Source of the DNA: Talinum fruticosum
Taxonomy: Eukaryota; Streptophyta; Magnoliopsida; Caryophyllales; Talinaceae
Direction: 5' to 3'
NCBI GenBank assembly: GCA_021018815.1
Contig: JAITYX010000046.1
Location: forward strand, 1,144,001 to 1,208,000
Length of the DNA: 64,000 bases
The position numbers and the translations under genes were made by a program. The stretch's first letter is position 1; every line of letters starts with the position of its first letter. The notes under the pieces were generated by a model. That model had not been told where the DNA came from, did no database searches, and saw only the letters and a program-made list of their open reading frames with translations. This document shows positions 1 through 12,111 of the stretch, one piece after another.

Positions 1-1577
1 TCCCTATTTTTTATTATTCGATTAGAAAAGCCGAGAAGTAATTTCATAGAAATAAATCTATAACAGAAGTCACCGGTCGGTTTTTAAGAATAAAAAACTA
101 ACCAAAAAAATGCTCTTCCAATATTAATATGGGAAAACTAAGTTGAAAAAGGCTAAAAAAAGTGAATCCATCGGTTTAGAATCGAGAATCGGATTCGAGG
201 GCGAGGGTACGAAATGTAGGGATAAGCCCTTCCGTTACGCTCGTCAAACGACGACCATTACTAGTTTGAGTAGTGAATCTAAATAACATATTAAACACAA
301 GAAAACAACATGCGATACTGGAACTAAAAACAACCAAAACATAATAATAATAATGAAAACGGTAAAGGAAAATAAGAAAAGTAATAAAGAAAGCAATAAC
401 GAAATGAAAAGAAAAGCGGAAAGAAAAGAAAGCGAGAAATTAAAAGATTACATCGGGTGGGGAGGAATTTAATGTGATACAATTCTTTCTCCACAATACG
501 GAAAACAATAAAAACATGAAATAAATAAATAACCATTGTGAAGTTTGAATTGGTGCCCTCGGGTTATCCCACCTATTGATTTGGATCTCGGATCTGGATT
601 TGTTGATACGACGGTGGTGAATCGAGAGAGGATGTTTGTAAGTTTTGAGTGTAGGTAGGTATAAAAGTGTATGAATGATGGAGGTTTTGGGTTCGAGATA
701 TAGGAAATAGGGGAAAGATTAGGAATAGGCTGAAAAGAGATCAAGAAATCATAATACAAAAGGGAGTATTCAATAGCTCTTAGTCGGGTTTCAGCAGCGT
801 AATGTTAAGGAATGAGCCATTATACAAATGAGAGCCTAAGCTCTCTATTTATAGGAAATGTTAGGTCACAAATGACATAGGATAAGAATTTGAGCAGCCG
901 TCCAAACCGAACTAGAATCAACTAAAAAATTGGTCCAAAAATGAAGGGATAAAACAGGATAGAATCGGAACCCGGGGTTCGGGGCGCCGGCCAAACGACA
1001 CCGTTCGGGGTCTTGCAATCCTTCTTTGCTACAATAGGATTCTTAGGAAAACGTAGCATTTAGAGGCGGAACAAACCAGGTTAGGGCGTTAGCCACGACG
1101 TCGTTTTGAGGGAAGAAGCTTCGTGTCTCGGGTGAACTGTCTTTGAGCTAAACACGGCGTTTTGATGCTTGTGATCATGAAACACGATGTCTAACATCAT
1201 CTTGATGTCTTCAGCTCCGTGTCTAGGTTGGACAAAAGTGAAACGCGGTGTTTTAAGTCCGGAATCTCTCGTACGCAGCGACCGAACTTCCGTTGACTCT
1301 GGAATCTCTTGTACGCGGCACCGGGCTTCCGTTGACTCTAAAGGTTTGACCCGGGCTTGGACCGTCGGAAAGAAAAGGGATTTTTGGACCGACCCAAAGC
1401 AAGAGGCTATTTATTTGGTGCTAAGGGGTTTTTGTGGTTTATTGGCTTCTATTGCACCAATCAAATACCGTCCGTGATCTAAATCCTAAAACAGGACTCG
1501 GAATTTCATCATCGGGCTAACAATATAAAATACAAAAATAAAATAGATAAGGGACGATAAAATTTAGGTGTTTACGA
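1..1577 (-). repeat. 3' LTR of Tat-1 (partial)
   Basis: Aligns through its length with 24822-26350 (same order of blocks, including the stretch with aataggctgaaaagagatca and the end ggtgtttacga). About 480 bases of the LTR are missing because the window begins inside it. The outer end reads tttacga where an LTR should end in CA (TG on the minus strand), as it also does in the 5' LTR. Confidence 0.8.
845..853 (-). promoter_or_regulatory. TATA box of the Tat-1 LTR
   Basis: Minus strand reads TATAAATAG. The same position in the Tat-2 LTR (63182-63190) has the identical box. In the Tat-1 5' LTR the site near 25655 has decayed. Confidence 0.6.
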
Positions 1578-1578
1578 G

Positions 1579-1594
1579 TTAGCCCCCACTTTGA
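1579..1594 (-). other. Polypurine tract of Tat-1
   Basis: On the minus strand this reads GTCAAAGTGGGGGCTA directly before the 3' LTR, the place and composition expected of the plus-strand DNA primer of an LTR retrotransposon. Confidence 0.65.
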
Positions 1595-2280
1595 CCGAGT
1601 CCGAAAGACGAAGGGTCAAAGTAGACACTAAAGGATATTTATCTTGATTGTGTGCATTGCTTCGAGCGTTGATTATTGTAACGCCCCCAAAACGTAACCA
1701 CATAAATAAGTAATCAACAGCGGAAGACTTGTAAATTGGGAGACGTTACTGCCGTTTTGAATGAAAACAAGGCAATTTCATTTGAGCAAAATAATTATTC
1801 AAATAATTTATGTAACAATCCAACCCAAATTTTTTCTTCGTAGAAAATGAAATCTTCAAAATGCCGAGGATCAGCTGGAGAGGAATCATGAGCCAAGAGA
1901 CCAAGGAAGGGACTAACATGCGTGGAGTAAAGACGAACAACCATACATCACTTCTCCGACCAAGCATTACCTTTTCTTCCTCTTTAAACTTTAGGTATGA
2001 TTGAGAGTAGTCCGCCATGCGCTCGACTTCCTAAAAATTTTAAAACATAAAACAATAGGCGTGTGAGCTAGAAGCTCGATGACGTTACCGTTATAAAATA
2101 AAACTATAATTTAAGTGCTCTTAAATCATGCATCTTAAATCATTTTTCTTGCATAATCGGTTTGCAAACTTGTCAATTGTCGATTTGCTTTACTGATTTA
2201 GCCAAACTTAGGACTCGTATCGTGAAACAATCAATCATGAGATCCGACTCCTAGGTTCATTGAACCATTAGGCGATCGGT

Positions 2281-2591
2281 CGTGAACAATTGAATGATTA
2301 AACGGTTAAACGATTAACGATTCCGTGAACAATTGAACGATTAACGATTACGTGCACAATTGAACAATTAACGATTCTGTTCACAATTGAACAATTAACG
2401 ATTATGTGAACAATTGAACGCTTAAACGATTATGTGAACATTTGAACGATTAAACGATTCTGTGAACAATTGAATGCTTAAGCGATTTTTGAACATTTGA
2501 ACGATTAAACGATTAAATGCTCTACTAGCGAGCAACGTTGTCCAGGCGTCCTCGGATCAACCATTTACGATTACGATTACGATTATGATTA
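2281..2591. repeat. Degenerate minisatellite ending in a GATTAC array
   Basis: About seven imperfect units of roughly 34 bases built from gtgaacaattgaacgatta run to about 2518, followed by tandem gattac units (about 2566-2591) that continue after solo LTR A at 5535-5553. It lies inside solo LTR B. Confidence 0.75.
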
Positions 2592-4456
2592 TGTAAGACC
2601 CGGAAATTTCAGGTGTTTTCTTGCTAGTGAATTAAATTATTAAAAGTTAAGTGAAAAATTCGAAATTATTAAATTGAGTTGAATTAGAATTTTTCCGAGT
2701 CGAAATTAAAACCCGAGAACTAAAACCGAGCATGGTTTAGCTTATTGGGCCTATTAAAATTGAAATTGGGCCTAATTTGTCAAAGTCCAAAGCAGAAAAA
2801 TCAAAAGAAAAAGAAAGGAAAATGAAAAAGGGATTAGTGACATTTGAGGAGGAGCTATCAATGATTAAGTAAAGAAAGACATTAGGGTCCAATTGGAATT
2901 AGGCGAGCAAGCCCATTATGAGTAATTAGGAAAAGAGGAGAGAGAGTGGGACCGAGACTAAAGAAAAGACCGAGAGAAAGAGGAGTAGAGGAAAACGAAA
3001 GAAGCAGAGACAGAGGAGAGCGAGAGAGGGAGAACGCATAGAGAAAAAGGAGAGCGAGCGGGAGCGAGAGGAACGTCGGAAACCGGCGACCGGCGGGCAC
3101 GGCGAGCCCGAGGACAGGCGCCGAACGAAGAAGAAAGGAAAGGGGGAGCGAAAGAAAGAAGAAGGAGCAGAACCAGAAACAAGGGAACGAAAGAAGCGAA
3201 GCGAGCAAAGCGAGAGGAGAGACAGAACAAAGAAAGCGAGAGATTGAGAGGAAGAACGAGAGGGGTCGAGACCCCGAAGTGAGAGGTGAAGAGCGAGAGA
3301 GCCGAGAGGAATCGGGAAGCGGAAACAGGGCCAAGAAGAACGAAGGAGTGAGAAAAAGAACCACGACGAAGCGAGAGGTAGAGAGTAGTAAGGAATTGAG
3401 ACCGAGAGGTAGAAGAAGAAAGGGAAATAGGAAACACAAATTGAAACCCAATTCGAAACCTTCCAAAATTGAAATTCTTAGAACCTCTAAGAATCTAAGG
3501 TGAGTAATCTGAATTCATCCTCCAAAGTAAAATGAATTAGGTGGATCGAACATGAATTCGAAGTATGAAATTGGAAACCCTAGGTTTAATTGAAGAAGTT
3601 AAAAGGCTTAAATTCACTAAATTAGCAACTCACGAATCAAAGAGCATGTAGTAAATATGTGATATCTAGTTCTGAATTTGTGATGCTTAAGTATTATTGA
3701 GCATGATTATTGAGAATTGGATGAGATTAGCTTGAACAGAATTAGGGAGAAAAATTAGAAAGTTAAGTTCATGACTTATGTGCAGATTTTCGTAATTATG
3801 CATACTTGTCCAAATTTATGTGAATTCGTGTGTAGCCCAAATTTCCTGAAAATTTTACTGCATCTTCGTGGCAATTTATGGAAATTTTCTGTAAATTTTG
3901 GTTTGCATTGGATGAGTAGATTGGGAGATATGAAATTTTAAGTGAAAATGTCCTGTTTTGAGCAAAATCGAGAACTAAATGAGTAACTGAATTAAGAATT
4001 GAAATTTAAGAAGCTATATGGCTAGATTAAAAGATATATATCGATTAAGGAAAGTGATAGCACCATTAACCACCTATGCGCGATATTACGCAATCATGAA
4101 AATGATGAGTTCATTGATTAGGAATCCTAATTGACATGTTTATATGATTATGTGTTCATCTTGAATAACATTGTTTATAAATATCATAAGCATGCGTATG
4201 TCAAATGAATTGATTATACTTGAGTTGGAACTTGGTTATGCAAATTGCTTGTTTCGAAGAAGTTACGCATGAACGTGTTGAGCATGAATTATATGAATTA
4301 AGTATATCTTATGTATAAGTAATAAGAAGATATAAGAAAATAAAGAAACATAAAGAACTAAATAAGGGAGAAAGGATTGTGTTATTGATCTAAGACCCCA
4401 CGAATTAAAGAACCCTTTGAAACTATGGCCATAGAAGTGTCTCATCAACCCAAAGC

Positions 4457-4570
4457 CACGAATTATTTTGCTTCTACGAATTATTGACGGTATGCGTCCT
4501 TCGAGAAGGGAGGCAAGCCTCGGGGCCACGAATTATTTTGCCTCCAAGAACCGAGCCCACGAATTATTTT
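4457..4570 (+). repeat. Three short cacgaattatttt repeats inside solo LTR A
   Basis: Copies begin at 4457, 4527 and 4558, the last two separated by a cctccaagaaccgagc spacer. Solo LTR D carries the same cluster at about 44960-45075, so it is an old property of this LTR family. Confidence 0.7.
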
Positions 4571-5249
4571 GGCTCCAAGAACTGGGTCTTTAGAGCGAGA
4601 ACATAAATCTTCTTTCCATTCGAAACTAAGAAGACTTAAAAGAATTATGATATAAAGAATCGAATGATTGTGCATGATGAACAAGAAAGAAAGAACCAAT
4701 GATTTATGAAATGCACGATTGAACCGAAGAAGAAGAATGAGAAGAAGAATGAATCCCGACTTCATAAGAATTAATACGATAAGAAGCAAGATATGAATTA
4801 CGTGATGAATGATTTACATGATGAATGATTCTATGACTTACTTGCGTAGAAAGATGAATGAGGTAAGTTTGATTGAATTCATGAGTAATTGATGTCATTA
4901 TGTTTCTCGGCAAGTTGGTAAGTTTAGAATCTCGCATGTCTTAAGCATGTATGATCCGAATCGCATGTTATGAATGAATTGTGAACTTACGTGTGTTTGT
5001 TAATGAATTAATGTGCAAAGTGAAACTGGGGTTGGGTTTGGGTTATTTACTCGGGCTAGTGGAGCTCATGACCTCACCAAAATTTCAAGTACGAAGTTAA
5101 GACTCCCTGAAGTTGCTTTTGGCTATTAGAAGAAGTGGACCAATGGATAGGAGATCTCCGGACTTATTATATACTTTATGATTTTTATGTTTGTAAGGAT
5201 CGGATGTATGTTTAACCGACTATGTATAATATGAAAGCCCTATGTGAAT

Positions 5250-5348
5250 ACTCCGAGCGTGTGGCTCGTTGAGTTGTGTTGTGATACTCCGAGTGTGTGG
5301 CTCGTTGAGTTATGAATGTGTTTCGTGCGGGGTTAGGGCTTTAAGCCT
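5250..5348 (+). other. Duplicated palindrome plus short hairpin near the LTR 3' end
   Basis: A 25-base block (5250-5274, again at 5286-5310) has dyad symmetry: outer arms ACTC/GAGT and inner arms CGAG/CTCG around a CGTGTGG loop. About 25 bases later an aggGCTTtaAGCct hairpin follows (5335-5348). The same order occurs in LTRs B (6224-6248, reverse), C (14728-14752) and D (45762-45786). Confidence 0.6.
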
Positions 5349-8300
5349 ATGGGATTAGCCATGTTACGGAGGAAACTCGTCGAAATTTCGAAAAACCTTC
5401 AAAACCTAGAACCGTGCTTCCACCAATCCAAGAAAGGGTTTTTAACCCCAAGTTGAGATCATAAGCAGCCTTAGGGGTTCATCCCGAGGAACCCCGGCAT
5501 GTAATACTCCTAGGGTGGGTCTAGGGGTGTTACAGATTACGATTACGATTACATTCATTCATGGATCGTCATAACGATTAATGGGTCCCTTGCATGGCCA
5601 AATCATGATAAATTGTGAAAACTTATTTATAAATGCAATGAATTGTAAGCACCAACTGTTAATCTGTAAAACTTTTACTTTTAGTATAAATGTAAAGGCA
5701 ATAACGTACCTCGGCGTGCCGAACACCACAATTGCTGATTGTTTCTGCAGTACAATTTCAATTCGATTTACATTGCTAACACAAATCTACTTTTGTAGAT
5801 TACTAGTCCTTTAACAATATTTATATGCATTTTCGATAAACTTTTACTTTTCGCGTACCTTTCCATATTGTTTTCTTTTGATCTCGATATTCATACATTT
5901 TCTAGAAATAAGCTATTGATGATATAGTTTGAGTTTGTACATAACAATTGATGAGTTTAATTCCCTATTCTTGTAATAAAACTCAAGTTTGATCTTTTGT
6001 TTCTATCACCTCTAATCTGTGCATAATGTAGCCTAACCTTAATTGTACCGCTCATTTCATCTAGTATGCTCGGACGTCATCTTATCGGTAAATCAAAAAT
6101 ACTTCCTACTTAAGGTGTCGGTTTGGTTTTCTAATTTTCTAAAAATTTTGGCGAGTTTCGTTTGAAACATGACATAACCATTAGGCTAAAAGCCTTAAAG
6201 ACCTGCATAAAATCCACAATAAAACTCAACGAGCCACACGCTCGGAGTACACAACTCAACGGTTACACGCCGAGTATATTTACAACCACAAAAACCAAGT
6301 TTCAACCAGTATATAACCCAAGTTACAATCTCGTCAATATTCTAATTTTCTTGTGCTCATGAACTTTTCGATTTTTTATCACGACAAGACCCTTCATACA
6401 TGTATATTTATAGCTAAAGCTTCGGATAAGCAATTTAATCATAAAAATCCCGATTATCGGGAGATGCGTATGATTAATTCCTTTATGAGTAGTACCAATA
6501 ATCGATTAATGATTTAGTTGTTCGTAGACAAAATAGTGAAAGTCATCAATATTTACATGTTAACATTTAAATATTTTGAAAAGTGCGACAGATAACGTAC
6601 CTTTTAATGCATTTTCACTTCCTATACAAGCTTCCCGATTACCATGTTTGTGACCTATTTGTGTTTAAAGCAAAACTTTTATAAGTCATATTCGTTTAAT
6701 AAGTTATCCATATTACCTATATACTTTGTATTCTTTGAACTCTTGTTATTGAAGTTAAGCTGTTTTCCTTGTCACTCTTAAAGACTTTCATGTCTGTTTA
6801 CTTCCTTAGTTATTTATTTATTAAAGAATCCCTCGACAACTTAATACTTTCCGATAAGTTTTATGACCAAATAATCAAGCGAATTTCCCATTTTCCTTTC
6901 ATTGTTTTGGCCATGCAATTTTATATCCCCAAACTTCACAATTCCATTAATTAACCTAGAATACCAACACACCATCATTTCAATCTATCGTTAACACGAA
7001 ATACTTTCATTCCGTGGAACTCTTACTTAACATTTTGGCCTAAATATATCCTAAAATTAATTGTTGTATCACTCAAAATATCACATGTTATCCCAACAAC
7101 ATTATTTACTCTATACAAAATTTATGCCCCAACCAATTGAATTTCTCCAATCGTTAACCTCATTCAACTAACAACAACGTTTTATAGAAATAAACTAAGT
7201 GATTCGATTACTCTTCCTCTCAAATTTAAGCATAACTTGCCTAATTCACTGTCACATACTCCCCAAATCAATTTTAACAAACCACACAATTACCTAATTA
7301 AATTCCATAAAATCCCTACCAATTCCAATCACACTCTCAAATATAGTTTCATCCATTTTTTTCCAAGATTAACATAACCAAATTTTGACTCAATCAACTT
7401 CATGTAACAAAATAATCTATTCATACCCAATAAAATCAAAGGAGTTTATTCACCAATATGAGCATACCCATATAAATTTTCAATTTCATATCAATGCACA
7501 ATAAATCCTAAGTTCAATTTCAATTGCTCCATATGTTCTTCCAATTCCACCACAAATCAATTCAAAACTCAATTACAACTTGAATAAAAATAACTACTTG
7601 TCTAATTATTCAAGTATAACATAAATTTGGGATAGAATTTACTTAGAAATCGAGGACTAGAGAGCTACCTCAAAAGGGGTTTGGGGTGAAATTTGGTGTT
7701 GGAAGTTCGGTGGTGGACATTGGGTGGCTCGGGTGCGGCGTGAGGCACCGAGTGGAGGGTGTTAGGCAGCGACGACGGCCAAGAAACGGCGGCGGTAGCT
7801 GGTCCGAGCGGCGAGAGTAGCAGGGGCGGTTCTGCCCCTGTTTGCGCGAGACAAAGCGAAAAGAAGGAGGACAGAAGCATTGGCGCGGCAAGGGTGGTAG
7901 CCGGGGAGCCGGGGTGGCTGTTGGCAGCCGCGAGTCCGGCCGTTGATTGGCCGGTGGTCGGCGACACGGCAGCAGCAGGGGCGAGAGGGAGAAGAGAGGA
8001 AGGAGAGGTGAGAGAGATGGATGATAGAATGTGTTAGGCCTGCCTTTTGGAGTTCCTACCGACTCCCGATACTTCTAGCAACTCTCCCTCATTTTTCTTT
8101 TTATTTTTTTATACTATTAATTCTACCACATAATTAAATGTTTACTCACACATTTGGCTAAATTTTATTTTTTGTGATAATAATTTATACATTATTTTAT
8201 TTTTGCTTATAATTTTTAAATTATTCGAATTCGGAATGAAATTATTCGAACAAATATACATTTCGTGGTATAAACGTAAATTTGTACGAATTACCCATTA

Positions 8301-8441
8301 TTATTTACAATTATTAAATTGTTTGCACCTTTTATTTCGATTTCGTATTGTGCGCGATTCACTGCTCTTAAACAATATTAAGACGATAAAATGCAGATTT
8401 AAAATAATTAATTACGATTAAGTTTCGGGTGTTACAATTGT

Positions 8442-8980
8442 TGTATGACATCTAGAATTTCTTGTTGTCGTACCTTAACTTCAAGACAGGGTCCGTACTT
8501 GATCACGATGCATGCGTTCGAAGTCGGGTAATAGGATCCTAAGCTTAGCTTGATCGAGCCTAAAGCTTGGATAATTTCTATGCTAAAACTTCGATCGTCT
8601 TTGACCTGAAGCTTGACTCGATAATCTACTGTACTAACATGCTTGTTAGTGGATAATCATAATGACGAAAGTTCAGTATTTTACCCGAATAATTCAAGAA
8701 AAGTAGATCGAAAATTTGATCCGCAAAAGCCGATATGGTTGGTCCAAAAGCTTCCACTTACATGCATATGGTGCGAAACATCCACTTGCCACACCCGATG
8801 GGACTACATAACCTAGTCACCAGCTAGGGCTGCAAGGTTGTCATCGATGGGATGCCACCTCACCTCGTGGCCGGCACCGGCCAGCCTTTGGTAGGCCCGA
8901 CCCGGTGTGCTTTGCCGGATTCCCCGGTCTCTTGCTTTTGACTCTTGCCTTGTATGCTTGGCTTGCCTTGGCCGAAATGA
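8442..8980. other. Tat-1 3' internal region, no gene seen
   Basis: Resumes the Tat-1 internal sequence after solo LTR B. No convincing reading frame or RNA gene. It lies upstream of the TATA box at 8984 and may hold promoter sequence for the antisense gene. Confidence 0.4.
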
Positions 8981-8983
8981 GTC

Positions 8984-8992
8984 TATAAAAGG
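8984..8992 (+). promoter_or_regulatory. TATA box of the antisense PMD-like gene
   Basis: tataaaagg sits about 135 bases before the ATG at 9119 and is followed by a pyrimidine-rich leader (cactccacttactcctttc), as in plant promoters. It points opposite to the gag-pol of Tat-1. Confidence 0.55.
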
Positions 8993-9118
8993 GGAGTTTG
9001 GTGTGTTCATTTTGCACACTCCACTTACTCCTTTCTTGCTTGCTCTAACTTAGCTCTTGTTGTGATCTTGCTTTGTTCTTGGAGAAAACTAGTTGGTTTT
9101 CAAGACATCTTTCCAAAC

Positions 9119-11633
9119 ATGTCTAGAAGAAAAGTTCATCCGATTGGAAGAACTCGGGTTGAGAAGCTGATTCATGATAACTTCTTAGAGCGAGAATGGT
9201 GCCCTCACGATGAATGGAGCCTCTTGGTAGAGGCCGAGAAGCATGTTTCTTCACTTGTCATTACTCCATCGGTAAGCTTGTTGGCTTAAACTTCTCTATT
9301 TGCTCATTTAGAGTAGTATTTCTACTAAAAATCTCATTGGATTTTCATCTTGCGAAAGGATCAATTCAAAGTAGAGGTGCTATACCCAAATTCATGGAAA
9401 CATGTAGAAAGTGGAACTACCCCTGGAGGATGTCATGAATAATGTCGGGTTTGGTTTCCTCTTTACCACTTTGAGTCACTTGTGTGATAAGAAAGAACGG
9501 GATCCCATTAGGGCTATTAGTGAGCGTTTTGGGATACCACCAACACCTTCCATCTTCCTTTCGGGAGATGACTATTACACCTTTCGATTTTGTTGTTTTA
9601 TCGGGGTTGGGTTGCTCTGGGAGCCTCTAGTCTACGACCGGAACTTATACAAAGTTCGTGACTATTTACGTCACCTCTTTGGTCCTATGGCTAGTAAATT
9701 TCCTCGAGAAAATTTCTTCAAATACACCATTCTTTTTAGGCTTTTGAGGATGTTGGCTTTTGAACTCGACACACTCCTCAACAACAAGTCCGAGCTTGTG
9801 CTTGCTCTCTTGTTAAGCACAATACTCTTTTCCAACCAAGCGTCGAAGGTTCATGTTTATTATTTGGTGAACTTAGTGGACCTTGATAGAATTAAGGAGC
9901 TTAACTGGGGTGCACCTGCATATAGGTGCCTCATAAGGGGTCTTCGTGCTAGGTGTGAGGCATACTAAACTCGAGAAAGACTTGAAAAACTATCTTCCAC
10001 TATGTGGCTTATGGAAGATCATTGAAGTATGTGTTATTTCTTTCGATATATTTTTATCTTGTGTGGATAAAAATCTTGTTTTGTAAAATTGTAGCCGAGG
10101 TTGTATGAATATTTCCCGTGCCTTTCACCCAGTCTCAACAAATCACATTACATTTTTGGCCTTCATATCATGTGAAAGAATATATCTTCGACAATCTAAA
10201 GCCCATGACATAGGCTGCTTGCAGTCCGCCCTCAACCGTGTGGCTCATTTGTAAGCTCTTAAATTTTCCTCAATATATGCCCAGGAAAATTTCCTTCACT
10301 ATCCATTTCGATGTCCCTACCCACGACTGTGGTGGGCCTTATGGGCTAGGCCGTGGCTGGCGCTTGCCTAAGCCGGGCATGTTTTGTGCCCGTTTTCTTG
10401 CTATTTTCTCGCTTGTGCTTGCTTGTCTCCTCATAACCTATGTATGTAGGCCAATTTCCATCCTTGGTTTCAACTTCAACTACCTCTAAATGTGGACATT
10501 GCAAGGGGTTTGAGTGAAAGGAAGATCTTATTTGAGGGTCTTTTCGGGTTTTGTTAGTACCTTGGCAAGAGAGTTACGCCTCAAATCCGCTTCAACACAT
10601 GGCCTCCGTTCGTTCTTTATGATCCACCTCATATCATGTTCTACTTTTGCTCCCTTTCTCAATAAGAGTAGGAGGAAGCAACCACTCGGGTATCCCTATA
10701 CCTAATTTCTAAATTTGTTTAAGTCCTATGCATATCATTTGGGACTCGATTATGATCCGATTGGTGAGCCTCCATCCCTTCCTCCTTTTTTGTGTAGTTG
10801 AATTTCTTATATGGAAATTAACTTCATCTTTTGTAGCTTCTTCCCGAGGATATCAACATTCCAAGTCTCGATGTGGATGTTTCTCAACCAGGGAATCTCC
10901 TCGTTATATAAGAATTCCCGAACTTTCAAAAGAAGAGCGTGTGGGGCATCCCTTCCCTAGAACCGGCAAAGGGTAAGAGTTTTATGCTCTTTACTTTTAG
11001 TTGCATGCTAAAAGTTACTAACACCTTTAAATCTTTGTAGTATGATCAGGAGCAATCTCGGACCATATCCATCAGATTCCAATCAGCTAGTTAGGGCTAT
11101 CCGAGACTTCTTCAATGGGAAGACTTTCCAAACCTTCCGGATGAGTCTTAGTTAGTGTAAATGCTAATTTTATTGAGCTTTTAGTAGATGTACTAATTAC
11201 TCTTTTATTTTTGCAGAGGCGTCGGTCTAGAACGTCTTCATTGGGAGTGTTCCTTGGTGGCCTAGGAGTTCAAACGCATCCATCCGGCCAACAAGCACCC
11301 TCCGGTGGTACATCTAAAGTAGGTACTTCCCGACGTTCTTCACGTTGCTCACATCATCGGAGCGCTTCGAAGTGTGGCCTAGTTCTTCCGATGCTCGGGC
11401 CTAGGTTTTCTGAAGAATGTATGGATATTCCACCTCTTCAAGCATTTGATCGACATGGGAACCCAATTAACTTCCACCGGGCGTCTTATAGTGGGCCTTC
11501 TCATGGAGCTTCTTAATCTTGGGACCATGGGGCTAGCTCTTCGCATGGTGGTAGAGATGGTTGGTTTTCCACGTCCATCTTGGAGGACTTCGAGAACTAT
11601 CTCTTCGATGATGATTCCGATGGCGAAGATTAG
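9119..11633 (+). pseudogene. Antisense extra gene of Tat-1 with plant-mobile-domain-like protein, broken
   Basis: ATG at 9119 (MSRRKVHPIGRTRVEKLI...). The longest open stretch, 9411-9968 (185 residues), ends with LFSNQASKVHVYYLVNLVDLD then NWGAPAYRCLIRGL, which resembles the end of the plant mobile domain (a long hydrophobic helix, then WG...LYR). Introns are suggested by donor/acceptor pairs: gtaagc at 9272; gtatgt at 10028 to ttgtag near 10093; gtaaga at 10973 to tttgtag at 11040; gttagt near 11150 to ttgcag at 11216. After the second intron the frame reads LYEYFP, also typical. The last exon is Ser/Arg-rich and ends in an acidic tail (DDDSDGED) at the stop 11631-11633. A stop at 9966 and a frame change in exon 2, plus later stops, make it a pseudogene. 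Extra antisense ORFs with a transposon-associated domain are known in Tat elements. Role unknown. Confidence 0.6.
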
Positions 11634-12001
11634 TTGATCCCTTGTAGGGTGCTTGTTATTAATGCTTAATATTTTGTAAACTTCTTTGAGTCTATGTAAT
11701 GAGATGAAATGCAAAGACTTGATTCTAAAAATGCTTTCTTTTATTAATATGATGCAAAAATTCTTAAAAAATACAAAGACAAATTGAAAAAAATTGCATA
11801 GCCCATATTCCCTCCAAAAGAAAATAATAAAAATGAGAATGGGAATTAGTAAGTGCACGGTCCTAAATAATATTGCTTAATCGAAAATGGGCCGGGGCGA
11901 GTAACAAATAATAGCCCAAGGAGTGCCCGCCATGTAGGAAACTCGAGTGCTGGCAATCTTTTGCTAGTGTTGGTGCGAGTGGGACTCGATCCTTGAATTG
12001 C
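11634..12001. other. Spacer between the two antisense genes
   Basis: Holds the end of the first antisense transcription unit and the upstream region of the second. AT-rich to about 11830, then more mixed. No coding region seen. Confidence 0.4.
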
Positions 12002-12010
12002 TATAAATAG
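12002..12010 (+). promoter_or_regulatory. TATA box of the second antisense gene
   Basis: tataaatag lies 110 bases before the ATG at 12112. It has the same direction and spacing logic as the box at 8984. Confidence 0.55.
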
Positions 12011-12111
12011 GACCCTTATTGAATAGCAAAAATTGTGCATTCTAAACCTTCATCTGCAATTTTAGAAAAACAGATCCTAAGAAATTTCTTAGTGCTTTCT
12101 ATTCTCAAAAG

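Larger units (their letters stand above)
2592..5534 (+). mobile_element. Solo LTR A, chromovirus type
   Basis: Starts tgtaagacccgg, ends ggggtgttaca, and is flanked by a perfect 5-base duplication gatta (2587-2591 and 5535-5539). Same family as D (43143-46016), roughly 90% alike by eye, and more distantly C. Order of blocks: a nearly pure A/G tract (about 2935-3440), an AT-rich middle, three cacgaattatttt repeats, then paired palindromes near the 3' end. The TGTAAGACCC/GTGTTACA ends fit Tekay/Del-like chromoviruses; that lineage name is inferred because no coding region remains. Confidence 0.8.
1677..8436 (-). mobile_element. Solo LTR B, chromovirus type, carrying nested solo LTR A
   Basis: Left edge tgtaacgcccc and right edge cgggtgttaca are the two ends typical of large chromovirus LTRs. 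Flanks attat (1672-1676) and attgt (8437-8441) match at 4 of 5 bases and would be the target-site duplication. The block 6120-6300 is the reverse complement of the 3' part of solo LTRs A, C and D (paired palindromes, then the ggcttttagcc block). Without A it is about 3.8 kb. No internal coding region is present. Alternative: the true left edge is near 6044, where an exact attgt also occurs (6042-6046); then 1677-6043 would be something else. Confidence 0.5.

Noticed and set aside
2281..2591. CRISPR-like regularly spaced repeats
   Set aside because: Units are contiguous and degenerate without unique spacers, and the context is a plant LTR.
2882..3503. Long open frames on both strands (up to 194 codons)
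   Set aside because: They fall in the A/G tract of solo LTR A; low-complexity Ser/Leu/Phe or Arg/Glu/Lys translations with no domain. The same happens at 12449-12961 and 43422-44035.
7759..8037. GC-rich plus-strand frame of 92 codons, possible gene
   Set aside because: Overlapped by equally long minus-strand frames, low complexity, inside solo LTR B; no homology recognised.
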